From the IMG/VR virus record IMGVR_UViG_3300009068_002792, positions 1 through 55,569 of that record: a stretch of 55,569 bases of DNA; one strand, written 5' to 3'. Origin of the DNA: a virus. Positions 25,759 through 33,129 of this stretch are shown here, one piece after another. Position 1 is the first letter of the stretch, and every line of letters starts with the position of its first letter. The notes under the pieces were generated by a model. It searched no databases, was not told the DNA's origin, and saw only the letters and a program-made list of their open reading frames with translations. The translations under genes were made by a program, and so were the position numbers.

Positions 25759-26469
25759 TTAAACCAGTGTCAAAAGATATTTTAATCTATTTAAACTACC
25801 AAGTATCTCATCTCTAGTATTCAATAGATCTGTATCTCTAGCTGTATCGAGCATATTTGTTAAATTAATTAAGAATTCAATATATGAATCTGTTGCGGTT
25901 GCAAAATTCAAATCAGAATAATTCGACATTTCAAGATTAAATTTAGAAGCAGAAATTACTCTGCCATATTTACCCATATATGTTTCAATAAAAATATCTA
26001 TGTTTTGATCTAAGCTTTCATAAACTTTTGCAAAACTCTTATGTTGAGAAAATGAAGTTGTTTGCCAATGAAAAATTTGATATTGTTTTTGCATTTCTAG
26101 CATTGTTGTTTGAATAAGTTCACCCTTGCCATCAGTTTCAGCTTTGACTTCAATTTTTACTGCTTCTGTTTTTACTTCTGGAGCTGGTGCAGTAACTGCT
26201 GTGTTTGCTGGTGCTTCAATTTTAGCCTCAACTTTTGCGGCTTCTACTTTTACTTCTTGTTGTTTATTCATATTTTTAATATCTTCGGTAAAATCTATTT
26301 CCATTTCATTTGCTTTACTTTTCTTTTTAGGATTTTGAAAAGTGTTCAAACAAATTGCAACTTTTTGATCTTGTGGTCTTTCGGGTTCGCCTTCTTTGTT
26401 TAAAAAAGTCATGCAACGACCCATGTAATCGCTTTCTTTTTCGTTGTCTTTTCTTTGAGGTATAGGCAT
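25759..26469 (-). CDS. Phage protein with DUF5856-like C-terminal domain
   Basis: This 236-residue protein has three parts. The N-terminal module (residues 1-45, MPIPQRKDNEKESDYMGRC) is a short phage-type sequence with paired Cys. A low-complexity linker rich in Ala, Glu, Lys and Val occupies about 60-115. The helical C-terminal half (MLEMQKQYQIFHWQTTSFSQHKSFAKVYESLDQNIDIFI) matches ferritin/Dps-like phage proteins that I recall under the name DUF5856; its function is not established. A GTGTAA box precedes the start by 8 bases. Confidence 0.6.
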   Translation of the reverse strand: MPIPQRKDNEKESDYMGRCMTFLNKEGEPERPQDQKVAICLNTFQNPKKKSKANEMEIDFTEDIKNMNKQQEVKVEAAKVEAKIEAPANTAVTAPAPEVKTEAVKIEVKAETDGKGELIQTTMLEMQKQYQIFHWQTTSFSQHKSFAKVYESLDQNIDIFIETYMGKYGRVISASKFNLEMSNYSDLNFATATDSYIEFLINLTNMLDTARDTDLLNTRDEILGSLNRLKYLLTLV

Positions 26470-26477
26470 ATATAGAA

Positions 26478-26483
26478 TTACAC
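26478..26483 (-). promoter_or_regulatory. GTGTAA motif, 8 bases before the start at 26469
   Basis: Minus-strand GTGTAA followed by 8 bases and the ATG of the DUF5856-like gene, with TTAAAA just upstream. It faces a plus-strand copy at 26497, so the two form a divergent pair. Confidence 0.45.
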
Positions 26484-26496
26484 ATATTTTAATCTA

Positions 26497-26502
26497 GTGT
26501 AA
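26497..26502 (+). promoter_or_regulatory. GTGTAA motif, 8 bases before a microprotein start
   Basis: Plus-strand GTGTAA, 8 bases, then ATG at 26511; TTTTAAT lies upstream. This spacing equals that of the minus-strand copies and supports the small gene at 26511 as real. Confidence 0.45.
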
Positions 26503-26510
26503 GAAAGAAT

Positions 26511-26585
26511 ATGACCATTTCTACTAGTTTAATTTGCTTTGCTGTATTAGTTTATATATATTATTTAGTAGAGAGAGTTAAGTAA
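26511..26585 (+). CDS. 24-residue membrane microprotein
   Basis: This tiny frame encodes a start Met, a short polar stretch, then one hydrophobic helix (LICFAVLVYIYYLV) and a basic end (ERVK). It is isolated on the plus strand amid minus-strand genes. The evidence for translation is the well-placed GTGTAA-N8-ATG and its membrane-like composition. No homologue is recognised. It could be a false frame in AT-rich DNA. Confidence 0.35.
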   Translation: MTISTSLICFAVLVYIYYLVERVK

Positions 26586-26598
26586 AATATTAATTAAT

Positions 26599-27216
26599 TT
26601 ACAAGTTTTTTATTACTGTGACATTGGTATTACCTTTAAAAGTTAACCCAGTTCCAGCCGTCCAAGTATCACTAACTGGTCCAGAAGTAGGCACTCGGAT
26701 GGTTAATGTCTCGGCAGTTAAAAGAAATATGTTGGTCCCAACAAAAGCTGATTGTGGAACATAACAAAGAACTGTGGATAGAACGGAGGACTCTTTGAAC
26801 GCATTGTTCCCAATGCTGTTCACGCTATTTGGGATAGTTATGCTGGTTAGGCCGTAGGAAAGGCCGAACGCAGCATTCCCAATACTCGTTACGCTGTTAC
26901 CAATAGTTAAACTGGATAGGTCATAGCAACCATAGAATGCACCAAGCCCAATACTCGTTACGCTATTAGGTATAATGATACTGGTTAGATTGATGCAAAA
27001 CTCAAAAGCCGAGGCTCCAATACTCGTCACGCTGTTATCATTTGCAAAGATAACAGAAGCAACGGAGGTTTGAGAAGATAACCAATTAGAAGGTATATCC
27101 CCTGTATTTGTTGAGCCAACTTGGACACCAGAAGAATTGAAAGCTCTTGAGGTGGTAATGAGCTGGGGCGTTCTTGGAATTTTGAATGTTGTATTTTTTT
27201 TAATTATTAAGCTCAT
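26599..27216 (-). CDS. BspA-type leucine-rich repeat surface protein
   Basis: This 205-residue protein has an N-terminal module (MSLIIKKNTTFKIP) and then about four 23-residue LRR_5 repeats of the form SVTSIGxxAFxxCxxLTSIxIPN. BspA-like repeats form extended solenoids in surface adhesins and phage host-recognition proteins. The repeats are close to one another at DNA level, suggesting recent expansion. The N-terminal I-K-K module is similar to that of the next gene, hinting that both dock to the same virion or surface partner. Confidence 0.75.
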   Translation of the reverse strand: MSLIIKKNTTFKIPRTPQLITTSRAFNSSGVQVGSTNTGDIPSNWLSSQTSVASVIFANDNSVTSIGASAFEFCINLTSIIIPNSVTSIGLGAFYGCYDLSSLTIGNSVTSIGNAAFGLSYGLTSITIPNSVNSIGNNAFKESSVLSTVLCYVPQSAFVGTNIFLLTAETLTIRVPTSGPVSDTWTAGTGLTFKGNTNVTVIKNL

Positions 27217-27220
27217 ATTT

Positions 27221-27589
27221 TTAAGCAGCGGTGATGGTGATGCTTGGAGACCAGTTAGTTGTGGGGATAAAGTCTTGATTTGACGATGAATTTTGGGTCA
27301 CAAAACCGTACCCAGTACCTGTGTCACCAAAATCTACTGCACTACCGATTTCCCATTTGTTGCTATTTGTAACAAATACAAGCAACCACCCATTGGGTCC
27401 AGAATATTTTCTAGTTACGTATGTAAAAGGATTGTCTGCAATCGCAATCTGTCCGCCAGCATAATCTTTAGTATATGTTCCATTGATATTTGGATCGGTA
27501 TTGCTAGATATAATTACCTGTTGACCATTGGCACCCACAGGAATATCAACTGGAATTACAATAAGATCTCTTTTAACTATAAAAGCCAT
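27221..27589 (-). CDS. Small structural-type protein
   Basis: This 122-residue, beta-rich protein (GANGQQVIISSNTDPNINGTYTKDYAGG) has no charged clusters and begins MAFIVKRDLIVIPVDIP, similar to the neighbouring LRR protein. A short lectin-like or tail-fibre-tip fold is plausible, but no family is recognised. It sits 4 bases from the LRR gene in the same orientation. A GTGTAA motif lies 8 bases upstream of its ATG. Confidence 0.6.
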   Translation of the reverse strand: MAFIVKRDLIVIPVDIPVGANGQQVIISSNTDPNINGTYTKDYAGGQIAIADNPFTYVTRKYSGPNGWLLVFVTNSNKWEIGSAVDFGDTGTGYGFVTQNSSSNQDFIPTTNWSPSITITAA

Positions 27590-27597
27590 AAACTATA

Positions 27598-27603
27598 TTA
27601 CAC
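27598..27603 (-). promoter_or_regulatory. GTGTAA motif, 8 bases before the start at 27589
   Basis: Minus-strand GTGTAA overlaps the stop codon region of the preceding gene (27603..27869) and lies 8 bases from the ATG at 27589. Confidence 0.45.
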
Positions 27604-27869
27604 TAGTCATTTAAATAGGTTTTGATATCTTTAATTAACTTTTTTCTCTTATTGTGTTCTAGTACAGTTATGAAAGTAGCTATTGATATTGGAAAGAATA
27701 CTCTAAGAAAGAATTGAAGGTGATCTTCTTTACTTAATAAATCAAAGTAATTAATATAAAGGTCACTTAGCCCCCAAAGCGTAAAAAGTATCGCAGGAAT
27801 GAAGGTGATAAAAAAGAACTTATCATAAGTTTTTAAATTACCCCACCAATTTTTTATTTTGATTGCCAT
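27603..27869 (-). CDS. Small membrane protein, two transmembrane helices
   Basis: This 88-residue protein has a short basic-aromatic N-terminus (KIKNWWGNLKTYDK), a first hydrophobic helix at about residues 17-35 (FFFITFIPAILFTLW) and a second at about 53-70 (FFLRVFFPISIATFITVL), then a basic tail. Both ends should be cytoplasmic. No family is recognised; a holin-like role is possible on size alone. A GTGTAA motif precedes it by 8 bases. Confidence 0.6.
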   Translation of the reverse strand: MAIKIKNWWGNLKTYDKFFFITFIPAILFTLWGLSDLYINYFDLLSKEDHLQFFLRVFFPISIATFITVLEHNKRKKLIKDIKTYLND

Positions 27870-27877
27870 ACATAGGC

Positions 27878-27883
27878 TTACAC
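27878..27883 (-). promoter_or_regulatory. GTGTAA motif, 8 bases before the start at 27869
   Basis: Minus-strand GTGTAA with TTTAATCT just upstream, 8 bases from the ATG at 27869. Confidence 0.45.
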
Positions 27884-27887
27884 AAGA

Positions 27888-28271
27888 TTAAATTGGAGTT
27901 GCTTCTTTAGGGTTTGGATTAGAATTTACTGGAGGTATAAGTAGAGGGTTAAATTGTTGAGATCCAAATGGCTGCGAGATATTGCTCGTGCGATTTTCAG
28001 ATCCGCTTTCAGCATTAACATCTAAAGTAGGATCAACCTCTGTTTCTGTTTTAGATTCAAATCCTTTTGATTCAACTTCTACTGATCCACCACCAGATGG
28101 AACATCATAGTTTTTGCCCATAATATCAAAAGATATTGGAACTGAATGTCCAGAGCTAGTTAATGTTATTTTACCATTTTTATCTTTATTGATTGATATT
28201 TTGATTTTATCTTCAGCATAAGAAGATTGAATTAAAATTGCGGCTAATAATATATATATTAATTTGTGCAT
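27888..28271 (-). CDS. Small secreted protein with signal peptide
   Basis: Start at 28271 gives MHKLIYILLAAILIQSSYA, a clean Sec signal peptide with an SYA cleavage site. The mature part (about 108 residues) is polar, rich in Gly, Ser and Lys near the start and Pro/Asn at the end (FNPLLIPPVNSNPNPKEATPI). No family is recognised. It is the last gene of a small cluster with two membrane proteins and the PEP-CTERM protein, suggesting an envelope role. Confidence 0.6.
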   Translation of the reverse strand: MHKLIYILLAAILIQSSYAEDKIKISINKDKNGKITLTSSGHSVPISFDIMGKNYDVPSGGGSVEVESKGFESKTETEVDPTLDVNAESGSENRTSNISQPFGSQQFNPLLIPPVNSNPNPKEATPI

Positions 28272-28573
28272 AAATTTGTTATTAATCTTATTCTTTTTCT
28301 CATATAACCTACGCATATATAATGTTCATTTGTATCTATAACTGGTTTTGGTTTTGGTTGCAAGCTTAATATCCAAGGTTGGCTATTCTCGCCTATTGGT
28401 TCTGCTCTGCATATAAAAGATGACCCTTCATCAACTGGCACATATTCAAAATCAAGACCAAGATTATATTGCTTTATGGGTCCAACATTTTTTGTGTAGA
28501 AAAATGCACAAACAGCACCTATTGGAAATAGCATAAAATAAAATAAAACTTCCAATCTTATAAATGATTTCAC
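28259..28573 (-). CDS. Small membrane-anchored protein
   Basis: This 104-residue protein has one N-terminal transmembrane helix (about residues 8-26, VLFYFMLFPIGAVCAFFYT) and a periplasmic-looking tail of about 75 residues with Cys (SSFICRAEP, HYICVGYM, LCTN). No family is recognised. It overlaps the next upstream gene by 4 bases and the secreted protein gene by 13 bases. Location between membrane and secreted proteins suggests an envelope function. Confidence 0.55.
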   Translation of the reverse strand: MKSFIRLEVLFYFMLFPIGAVCAFFYTKNVGPIKQYNLGLDFEYVPVDEGSSFICRAEPIGENSQPWILSLQPKPKPVIDTNEHYICVGYMRKRIRLITNLCTN

Positions 28574-28815
28574 TTTTGGACTTGACCAGATGCGGTTTGT
28601 ATATCTAAATTATTTTTAGTTTGTTTGGCCACAATTGATCCTATCATAGTTAATACTAAAATGCAAGCAAAAAGTAATCCATAATGAGTTTTTTCTTGGG
28701 CTTTCTTTTTGACTCTATATTGATGAAAATTACTTATAAAGTCTTCTGTATCCCTTTTGGATGGAAGATTTCTTTCATAATTATTCAATAATAAGTTTCT
28801 CAATTGATTATCCAT
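28570..28815 (-). CDS. Small protein with a C-terminal transmembrane helix
   Basis: Start at 28815 (MDNQLRNLLLNNYERN), overlapping the PEP-CTERM gene by 8 bases. The 81-residue product has an N-terminal helical, charged part and one hydrophobic helix (LLFACILVLTMIGSIV), then a short polar tail. Its arrangement resembles anti-sigma-factor-like or small anchor proteins, but no conserved motif supports that. It is co-oriented and translationally coupled to the PEP-CTERM gene. Confidence 0.55.
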   Translation of the reverse strand: MDNQLRNLLLNNYERNLPSKRDTEDFISNFHQYRVKKKAQEKTHYGLLFACILVLTMIGSIVAKQTKNNLDIQTASGQVQK

Positions 28816-30835
28816 TTCTTTTAGATATTCTACGACAAGCAAGTAAAGAAATCAAACCAATTCCAAATAATTGTATCGCAGATGGTTCTGGAACATTATC
28901 AACAACGCTAACTATTCCATCTGTTGCAAATGAACTAGTATTCCAACTTAAATCACTTGAATTTAAAGTTGGTAATGCAACTTGTAATTTTGTTATATCA
29001 AAATTTGTAGCATCAATACTTCCAAAATTAAATAGATCATATGAATCTCCACTAGAGAAATTATAAGTATCTAATACTTCAAATGTAAAGTTTGTACTTG
29101 CTCCAAGAGTTAATAAATTAGTAACATTGATGGCATCATAGGTAACTCCTCTTGTAGTGGGCGCGCCTATTTGGAATGCAAATGTTCCATTACTTCCATT
29201 TAAATCATAAGCGGTAAGCAGACCCGGACTATTGCCCGGAGCCACAATACCACCATTTAAAGTCAAGCCTTGTACGCTACCAGAGCCACCTAATGTACCT
29301 CCTGTATTTACTATAACATCTCCTGCGCGTCCATTTACGGAAAGTAAACTTCCATTAATTGTGGTACTTCCAATGGTGCCACCTAAATTTACTGTAGCTG
29401 TTCCAGCATTAACTATAGTTGTTCCAGCTGTACCAGAAACTAATAGAGTGCCACCTCCAACTGTTGTAGATCCAACTGTACCACCATTATCTACAAGTAA
29501 ATTTCCGCTATTTAGAGTTACTCCACCTGCAACTCCTTTGACTTGAAGAGTTCCTCCAGAAACTATAGCAGAACTTGATAATATAGAACCAGTTGTATTA
29601 ACTAGTAATTTTCCTTCTTGCACTGTTGTATCTCCATTATAAGAATTAACTCCTTCTAGAGTTACTGTTCCTAATCCTGTTTTTGTAAGCCCTCTGATTG
29701 CGGAACCAGTATTAAGCAAAGATCCTTTAAATAAGAAATCTCCAACACCTCCAACAACATTATAATCTGCTGTAGTAGATCCAACATCTAATGTGCCATC
29801 AAATTGCACTAGTAAGTTTGTGCTATTGTTGAACATTCTTCTACCACCACTATTACCAGTAGATACAGTTAATGTATTAGCAGAATTAGTAAATTGAAGC
29901 AATGTTTTACCTCCGCCATGATTCGTAAAATTCATATTATTACCTTGATACTGATTCATGATAAAAGTAGTAACAGCATCAGGATTTGATCCTAACAAAT
30001 CTAGCGTTCCCATCGTAGATAAACTAGTTGATCCCTTCAAACTACTAAGAGTAGATAAACCATTTGCAGTATTAATTTTTAATATAGGTACATTTGTTGT
30101 TCCACTTGCTCCACCTAATGTTACCAATCCTTGTCCAACACCAGTTCCACCATTTACATTAACAGTGCCACTTCCTGTTATATCAAAACCACCTCCACCA
30201 GAACCTCCAATTACGTTTGTACCATTAAATGTAATACTGCCATTACCTGTATAAATTACTTTAGCAGCAGGAGCTAAACTTGTACCATTGTTTATAAGAT
30301 TATTATTAAATATATATGCACCATCTCCAGCAAGAGTAAGAGTCCTAGAAGTACTAGATGCATCTGTGGTTAATCCTACTTGTTGATTAAACGTAAGACC
30401 TCCACCAGCAGCAGTAAACCAAGTATAATTACCACCGCTGTTATTAACTCGTAAATTAAAAGTTTGTATAGATGATGAAGCGTTAGTGATTCCGCCAGAT
30501 GCTATTTCAAGTAACTTACTGCTTGCAGTTGTAAATGTATAAGCATTTGCTCCACTAAAAAACTCAAGTTTTTGAGCTGTTCTTGTAGAAGTTAAATCTA
30601 CAGTATTAAAATTTGCACCATAGTTACTAAACTGAACAACATCTGTACCAGTTGTAGTGGTAGAGGTTGGTTGAGCGTTATTTGTCCAGCTAGTTGGAGA
30701 TGTCCATTGCGTGCCAGTATTATTCCATAAGAAATTTACTGCTTGTGATTCTTGGACGGCTCCAGACATTAAAAAAGCCGCAATTAATTTTGCGGCTGTG
30801 CTTCTTAGTAACCCTTTTAGTAGGTTTATTTTCAT
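28808..30835 (-). CDS. PEP-CTERM surface protein with autotransporter-associated beta-strand repeat
   Basis: This 675-residue secreted protein starts with a signal peptide (MKINLLKGLLRSTAAKLIAAF, processing near QESQA). It continues as a Gly/Ser/Thr/Asn-rich beta-solenoid and includes one clear PATR repeat (LTKTGLGTVTLEGVNSYNGD, then TTVQEGKLLVN). It ends with VPEPSAIQLFGIGLISLLACRRISKRNG-type features: V-P-E-P, a hydrophobic helix and a basic tail, which is the PEP-CTERM exosortase signal. No beta-barrel domain is present. Exosortase substrates of this build are frequent in Verrucomicrobiota. No exosortase is in this window, so the host's enzyme would have to process it. Confidence 0.88.
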   Translation of the reverse strand: MKINLLKGLLRSTAAKLIAAFLMSGAVQESQAVNFLWNNTGTQWTSPTSWTNNAQPTSTTTTGTDVVQFSNYGANFNTVDLTSTRTAQKLEFFSGANAYTFTTASSKLLEIASGGITNASSSIQTFNLRVNNSGGNYTWFTAAGGGLTFNQQVGLTTDASSTSRTLTLAGDGAYIFNNNLINNGTSLAPAAKVIYTGNGSITFNGTNVIGGSGGGGFDITGSGTVNVNGGTGVGQGLVTLGGASGTTNVPILKINTANGLSTLSSLKGSTSLSTMGTLDLLGSNPDAVTTFIMNQYQGNNMNFTNHGGGKTLLQFTNSANTLTVSTGNSGGRRMFNNSTNLLVQFDGTLDVGSTTADYNVVGGVGDFLFKGSLLNTGSAIRGLTKTGLGTVTLEGVNSYNGDTTVQEGKLLVNTTGSILSSSAIVSGGTLQVKGVAGGVTLNSGNLLVDNGGTVGSTTVGGGTLLVSGTAGTTIVNAGTATVNLGGTIGSTTINGSLLSVNGRAGDVIVNTGGTLGGSGSVQGLTLNGGIVAPGNSPGLLTAYDLNGSNGTFAFQIGAPTTRGVTYDAINVTNLLTLGASTNFTFEVLDTYNFSSGDSYDLFNFGSIDATNFDITKLQVALPTLNSSDLSWNTSSFATDGIVSVVDNVPEPSAIQLFGIGLISLLACRRISKRNG

Positions 30836-30844
30836 ATTATTAGT

Positions 30845-31375
30845 TTACTCCTTCTTGTCTTCATCTAAATGTATAGACACCTCTTTATAAGTTTTGTTCA
30901 TTTTATTTTTCTTTGTTTTTTGAACATATGTCCAATCATTTAACATAAAATCCTCTATTACTATTATAGGGTAAGTTTTGTTTATATACAATCTTATTTT
31001 TTCTTTGTATCTTTTTCTATCTCCAATTTTGCATACAGGAGATGTGCCCCAATTAGGATCGTACATCCATAAGTTATTATTATACTCAAAAACGCAAACT
31101 GCATGACCAAGTATAGCTTCTTTGTCATCTTTATAACCAAATGTAAAACCATAAACACTATTCCAAGAATCAGAACTACTTATTAAAAGAAGATTACATC
31201 TAGAGGCATATATCATTGAATCAACAAAACAAGAATTAGGAAGATTTGTTATTGAGTTATATTTCTTTAATTCAAAACCAATTTTTAAACAGGCGACCCA
31301 AGATACGATTAATGCTAACCCAACAGATATTGTTTTCGATTTCCAATTCCAAAGTTTATTCTTCTCTTTGAGCAT
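30845..31375 (-). CDS. Membrane-anchored transglutaminase-like cysteine peptidase candidate
   Basis: This 176-residue protein has one N-terminal transmembrane helix (about residues 14-32). The outer domain has a Cys in LPNSCFVDSMIYASRC, then GHAVCVFEYNNNLWMYDPNWGTSP with His and Asp in the order Cys-His-Asp, the layout of papain/transglutaminase-like enzymes. It sits directly upstream, in transcription order, of the PEP-CTERM gene with a 9-base gap. A role in processing or crosslinking surface protein is inferred from motif and position only. Confidence 0.55.
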   Translation of the reverse strand: MLKEKNKLWNWKSKTISVGLALIVSWVACLKIGFELKKYNSITNLPNSCFVDSMIYASRCNLLLISSSDSWNSVYGFTFGYKDDKEAILGHAVCVFEYNNNLWMYDPNWGTSPVCKIGDRKRYKEKIRLYINKTYPIIVIEDFMLNDWTYVQKTKKNKMNKTYKEVSIHLDEDKKE

Positions 31376-32465
31376 CCTCGTTTATTTTTCTTAACTGAAT
31401 CTCTGTTTTACCAATCATGTCACCTTTTTTCCAAGATGAGCCATCATTACTGCATTCATAAATTACTGCATAACCCATATCTTCTGGAAGATCTCTAATT
31501 TCTTTAACTTCACCTTCGCTACCATAATGCTTGCAATATGGATTAATATTTCTGACTTTATCGCCTACTTTGAAAATTGAATTTGATTGAGTATATTCGT
31601 TAATTGGAGTTGACCAATTATTTGTTTTTTTAGATTCCTTAGAAACATAATCATCAATTGGCCCTGTCATTTGAGCTACAGATTCATCTTCTTTATTAAA
31701 CATAACAAAATTATGAATTGTAATCATATAATCTTCGGCCAGAGCAGCCATTTGTTGTAAGAATGGTTCTGTAAGATTTTCTTTTACCATTGGGTCATTG
31801 AGTTTATCTAAAATATTTTTTGCATGTTGTTGAATTGAATTAATTGAACCAACTATCATTTCATAAAAATCTTCTTTATATTCTTGCAATTCTTCTTCTG
31901 GAGTTTCTGGCATTTCTTCAGCTTGAGCAAGAGTTGGATCTAATTTTAAAAGTTCAGCTTGATCAAATTCTGTTTCACCATCCCATTCGTATTCTTCTGC
32001 TTGAGCTTTTTTAAGTGCCTCTGGACTTGGACGATCTGGTGATCCAACTGGTGCTGGGCGATAATTTTTGCCCATTCTTTTTTTCTTTTGTTGAATATTG
32101 TACCAAAGACCTTTATTTTTAGCTTGGATATCAGCTTCTAAGGTTATCTCTTCTTCACTTCCAGTAATTTTGCTAACTGGTTTTGCACTCCACATTTTGC
32201 AAGACCAATAATTAGCTTTATATTTTGGGCCGGGATTGTCACAACCATGCCTTGATCTATAAGCTTTGCGTCTAGCTGGATTATCTCTTTTAATAGACAT
32301 ATTTGGATCGCCAAAAGTAACTTTTACAATATTACCTTTATCATTCTTGACGTAAACGCCAAATTTCTTTTTACTTCCAGAAGGAAGACGAAATGGTTTA
32401 TTAAGTGGCGCTTTGCCTTTTTTGGCTGTTATTTGAGAACTAAAATCTATCTCTAGTTCTTTCAT
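31356..32465 (-). CDS. Phage protein with conserved Cys/Trp N-terminal domain (DUF5872-like)
   Basis: This 369-residue protein starts with a region ending at about residue 95 that reads KKFGVYVKNDKGNIVKVTFGDPNM, then NPARRKAYRSRHGCDNP and NYWSCKMWS, a well-conserved phage domain that I recall as DUF5872, often fused to virion maturation proteins. An acidic middle (about 160-215) and a helical part follow. A C-terminal KOW-like region (VGDKVRNINPYCKHYGSEGEVKEIRD) may bind nucleic acid. The function is unknown. It overlaps the next gene by 20 bases. Confidence 0.6.
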   Translation of the reverse strand: MKELEIDFSSQITAKKGKAPLNKPFRLPSGSKKKFGVYVKNDKGNIVKVTFGDPNMSIKRDNPARRKAYRSRHGCDNPGPKYKANYWSCKMWSAKPVSKITGSEEEITLEADIQAKNKGLWYNIQQKKKRMGKNYRPAPVGSPDRPSPEALKKAQAEEYEWDGETEFDQAELLKLDPTLAQAEEMPETPEEELQEYKEDFYEMIVGSINSIQQHAKNILDKLNDPMVKENLTEPFLQQMAALAEDYMITIHNFVMFNKEDESVAQMTGPIDDYVSKESKKTNNWSTPINEYTQSNSIFKVGDKVRNINPYCKHYGSEGEVKEIRDLPEDMGYAVIYECSNDGSSWKKGDMIGKTEIQLRKINEDAQREE

Positions 32466-32469
32466 AAGA

Positions 32470-32769
32470 TTATAATGCTACACCAGATTCAACGTAGTAG
32501 AAAATTGAAGTCGAATCATTTGCTGATGAAAAGATATGTTTATTTCCAGTTATTGGTATTGTTGCTGGAAAACTAGCATTGCCTGCACCAACATAGGCTA
32601 TTACTGAACCATTATTATTGTTTTCTTTTAATGTTGTATTAATATGAGTATTTACCCCTAGTAAATAAGTTATTGTGTTTGAGCCTTGTCCAGATAATAC
32701 TACTCCAGATAATACTTGGCTTGCTACTGATGCTATGTTTTCAAATCCTGCTTCTCTAAAAAGTTTCAT
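32470..32769 (-). CDS. Small beta-rich structural-type protein, paralogue A
   Basis: This 99-residue protein (REAGFENIASVASQVLSGVVLSGQGSNTITYLLGV) shares overall length and pattern with the next gene: a GFENI start motif, an L-G-V/L-G-T turn, and a final FYYV/FYYI strand. The fold may be a small virion or trimeric decoration protein. It has no enzyme motifs. The two genes arose by tandem duplication. A GTGTAA motif lies 13 bases upstream of its start, a looser spacing than elsewhere. Confidence 0.6.
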   Translation of the reverse strand: MKLFREAGFENIASVASQVLSGVVLSGQGSNTITYLLGVNTHINTTLKENNNNGSVIAYVGAGNASFPATIPITGNKHIFSSANDSTSIFYYVESGVAL

Positions 32770-32782
32770 AAATTTATATTAT

Positions 32783-32788
32783 TTACAC
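32783..32788 (-). promoter_or_regulatory. GTGTAA motif upstream of the start at 32769
   Basis: Minus-strand GTGTAA with TTTAA directly upstream; 13 bases separate it from the ATG, the longest distance in the set, so this copy is the weakest. Confidence 0.3.
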
Positions 32789-33085
32789 TTAAACAACGTC
32801 TATGTAATAAAAAACTGTTGCACCAGTACCATTACCAATAAGATGAACTGCTGTATTTTCTTTAACTTTTACTGTAGCTGAAAAATCAGCTATTCCTGCG
32901 TTAGATGTAACTATAAGTGCTCCAGAAGCATTAGTTTCAGTTAATCTAATGTCATCATAACTAGAAGTCCCAAGTATATGTATGCTTAGTCCTGCTCCGG
33001 GTGCAGGGATAATAACTCCGTCAGCTAAAATAGATGCTGTTAAAGATATATTTTCAAAACCTGTATATCTATAAAGTTTAGGCAT
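32789..33085 (-). CDS. Small beta-rich structural-type protein, paralogue B
   Basis: This 98-residue protein starts MPKLYRYTGFENISLTASILADGVIIPAPGAGLS and ends with FYYIDVV, matching paralogue A in length and in GFENI and FYY positions while differing in most other residues. It is probably a virion or surface-layer component. It shows no signal peptide and no metal-binding motif. A GTGTAA motif precedes it by 8 bases. Confidence 0.6.
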   Translation of the reverse strand: MPKLYRYTGFENISLTASILADGVIIPAPGAGLSIHILGTSSYDDIRLTETNASGALIVTSNAGIADFSATVKVKENTAVHLIGNGTGATVFYYIDVV

Positions 33086-33093
33086 AATAATTA

Positions 33094-33099
33094 TTACAC
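33094..33099 (-). promoter_or_regulatory. GTGTAA motif, 8 bases before the start at 33085
   Basis: Minus-strand GTGTAA with TTTTAAA upstream; 8 bases to the ATG. Confidence 0.45.
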
Positions 33100-33129
33100 T
33101 TTAAAATATAAAGTTAAGACTATAATAAA

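Noticed and set aside
26110-26403. Plus-strand frames opposite the DUF5856-like gene
   Set aside because: They mirror the Ala/Glu/Lys-rich linker of the real gene and read as repeated Phe/Cys or Ser/Ala strings.
28761-30254. Plus-strand frames opposite the PEP-CTERM gene
   Set aside because: They are shadows of a repetitive Gly/Thr/Val-rich gene on the other strand; their Pro/Val-rich translations follow from the complement.
28808-30835. Classical autotransporter
   Set aside because: There is a PATR repeat but no C-terminal beta-barrel; the C-terminus is a PEP-CTERM signal.
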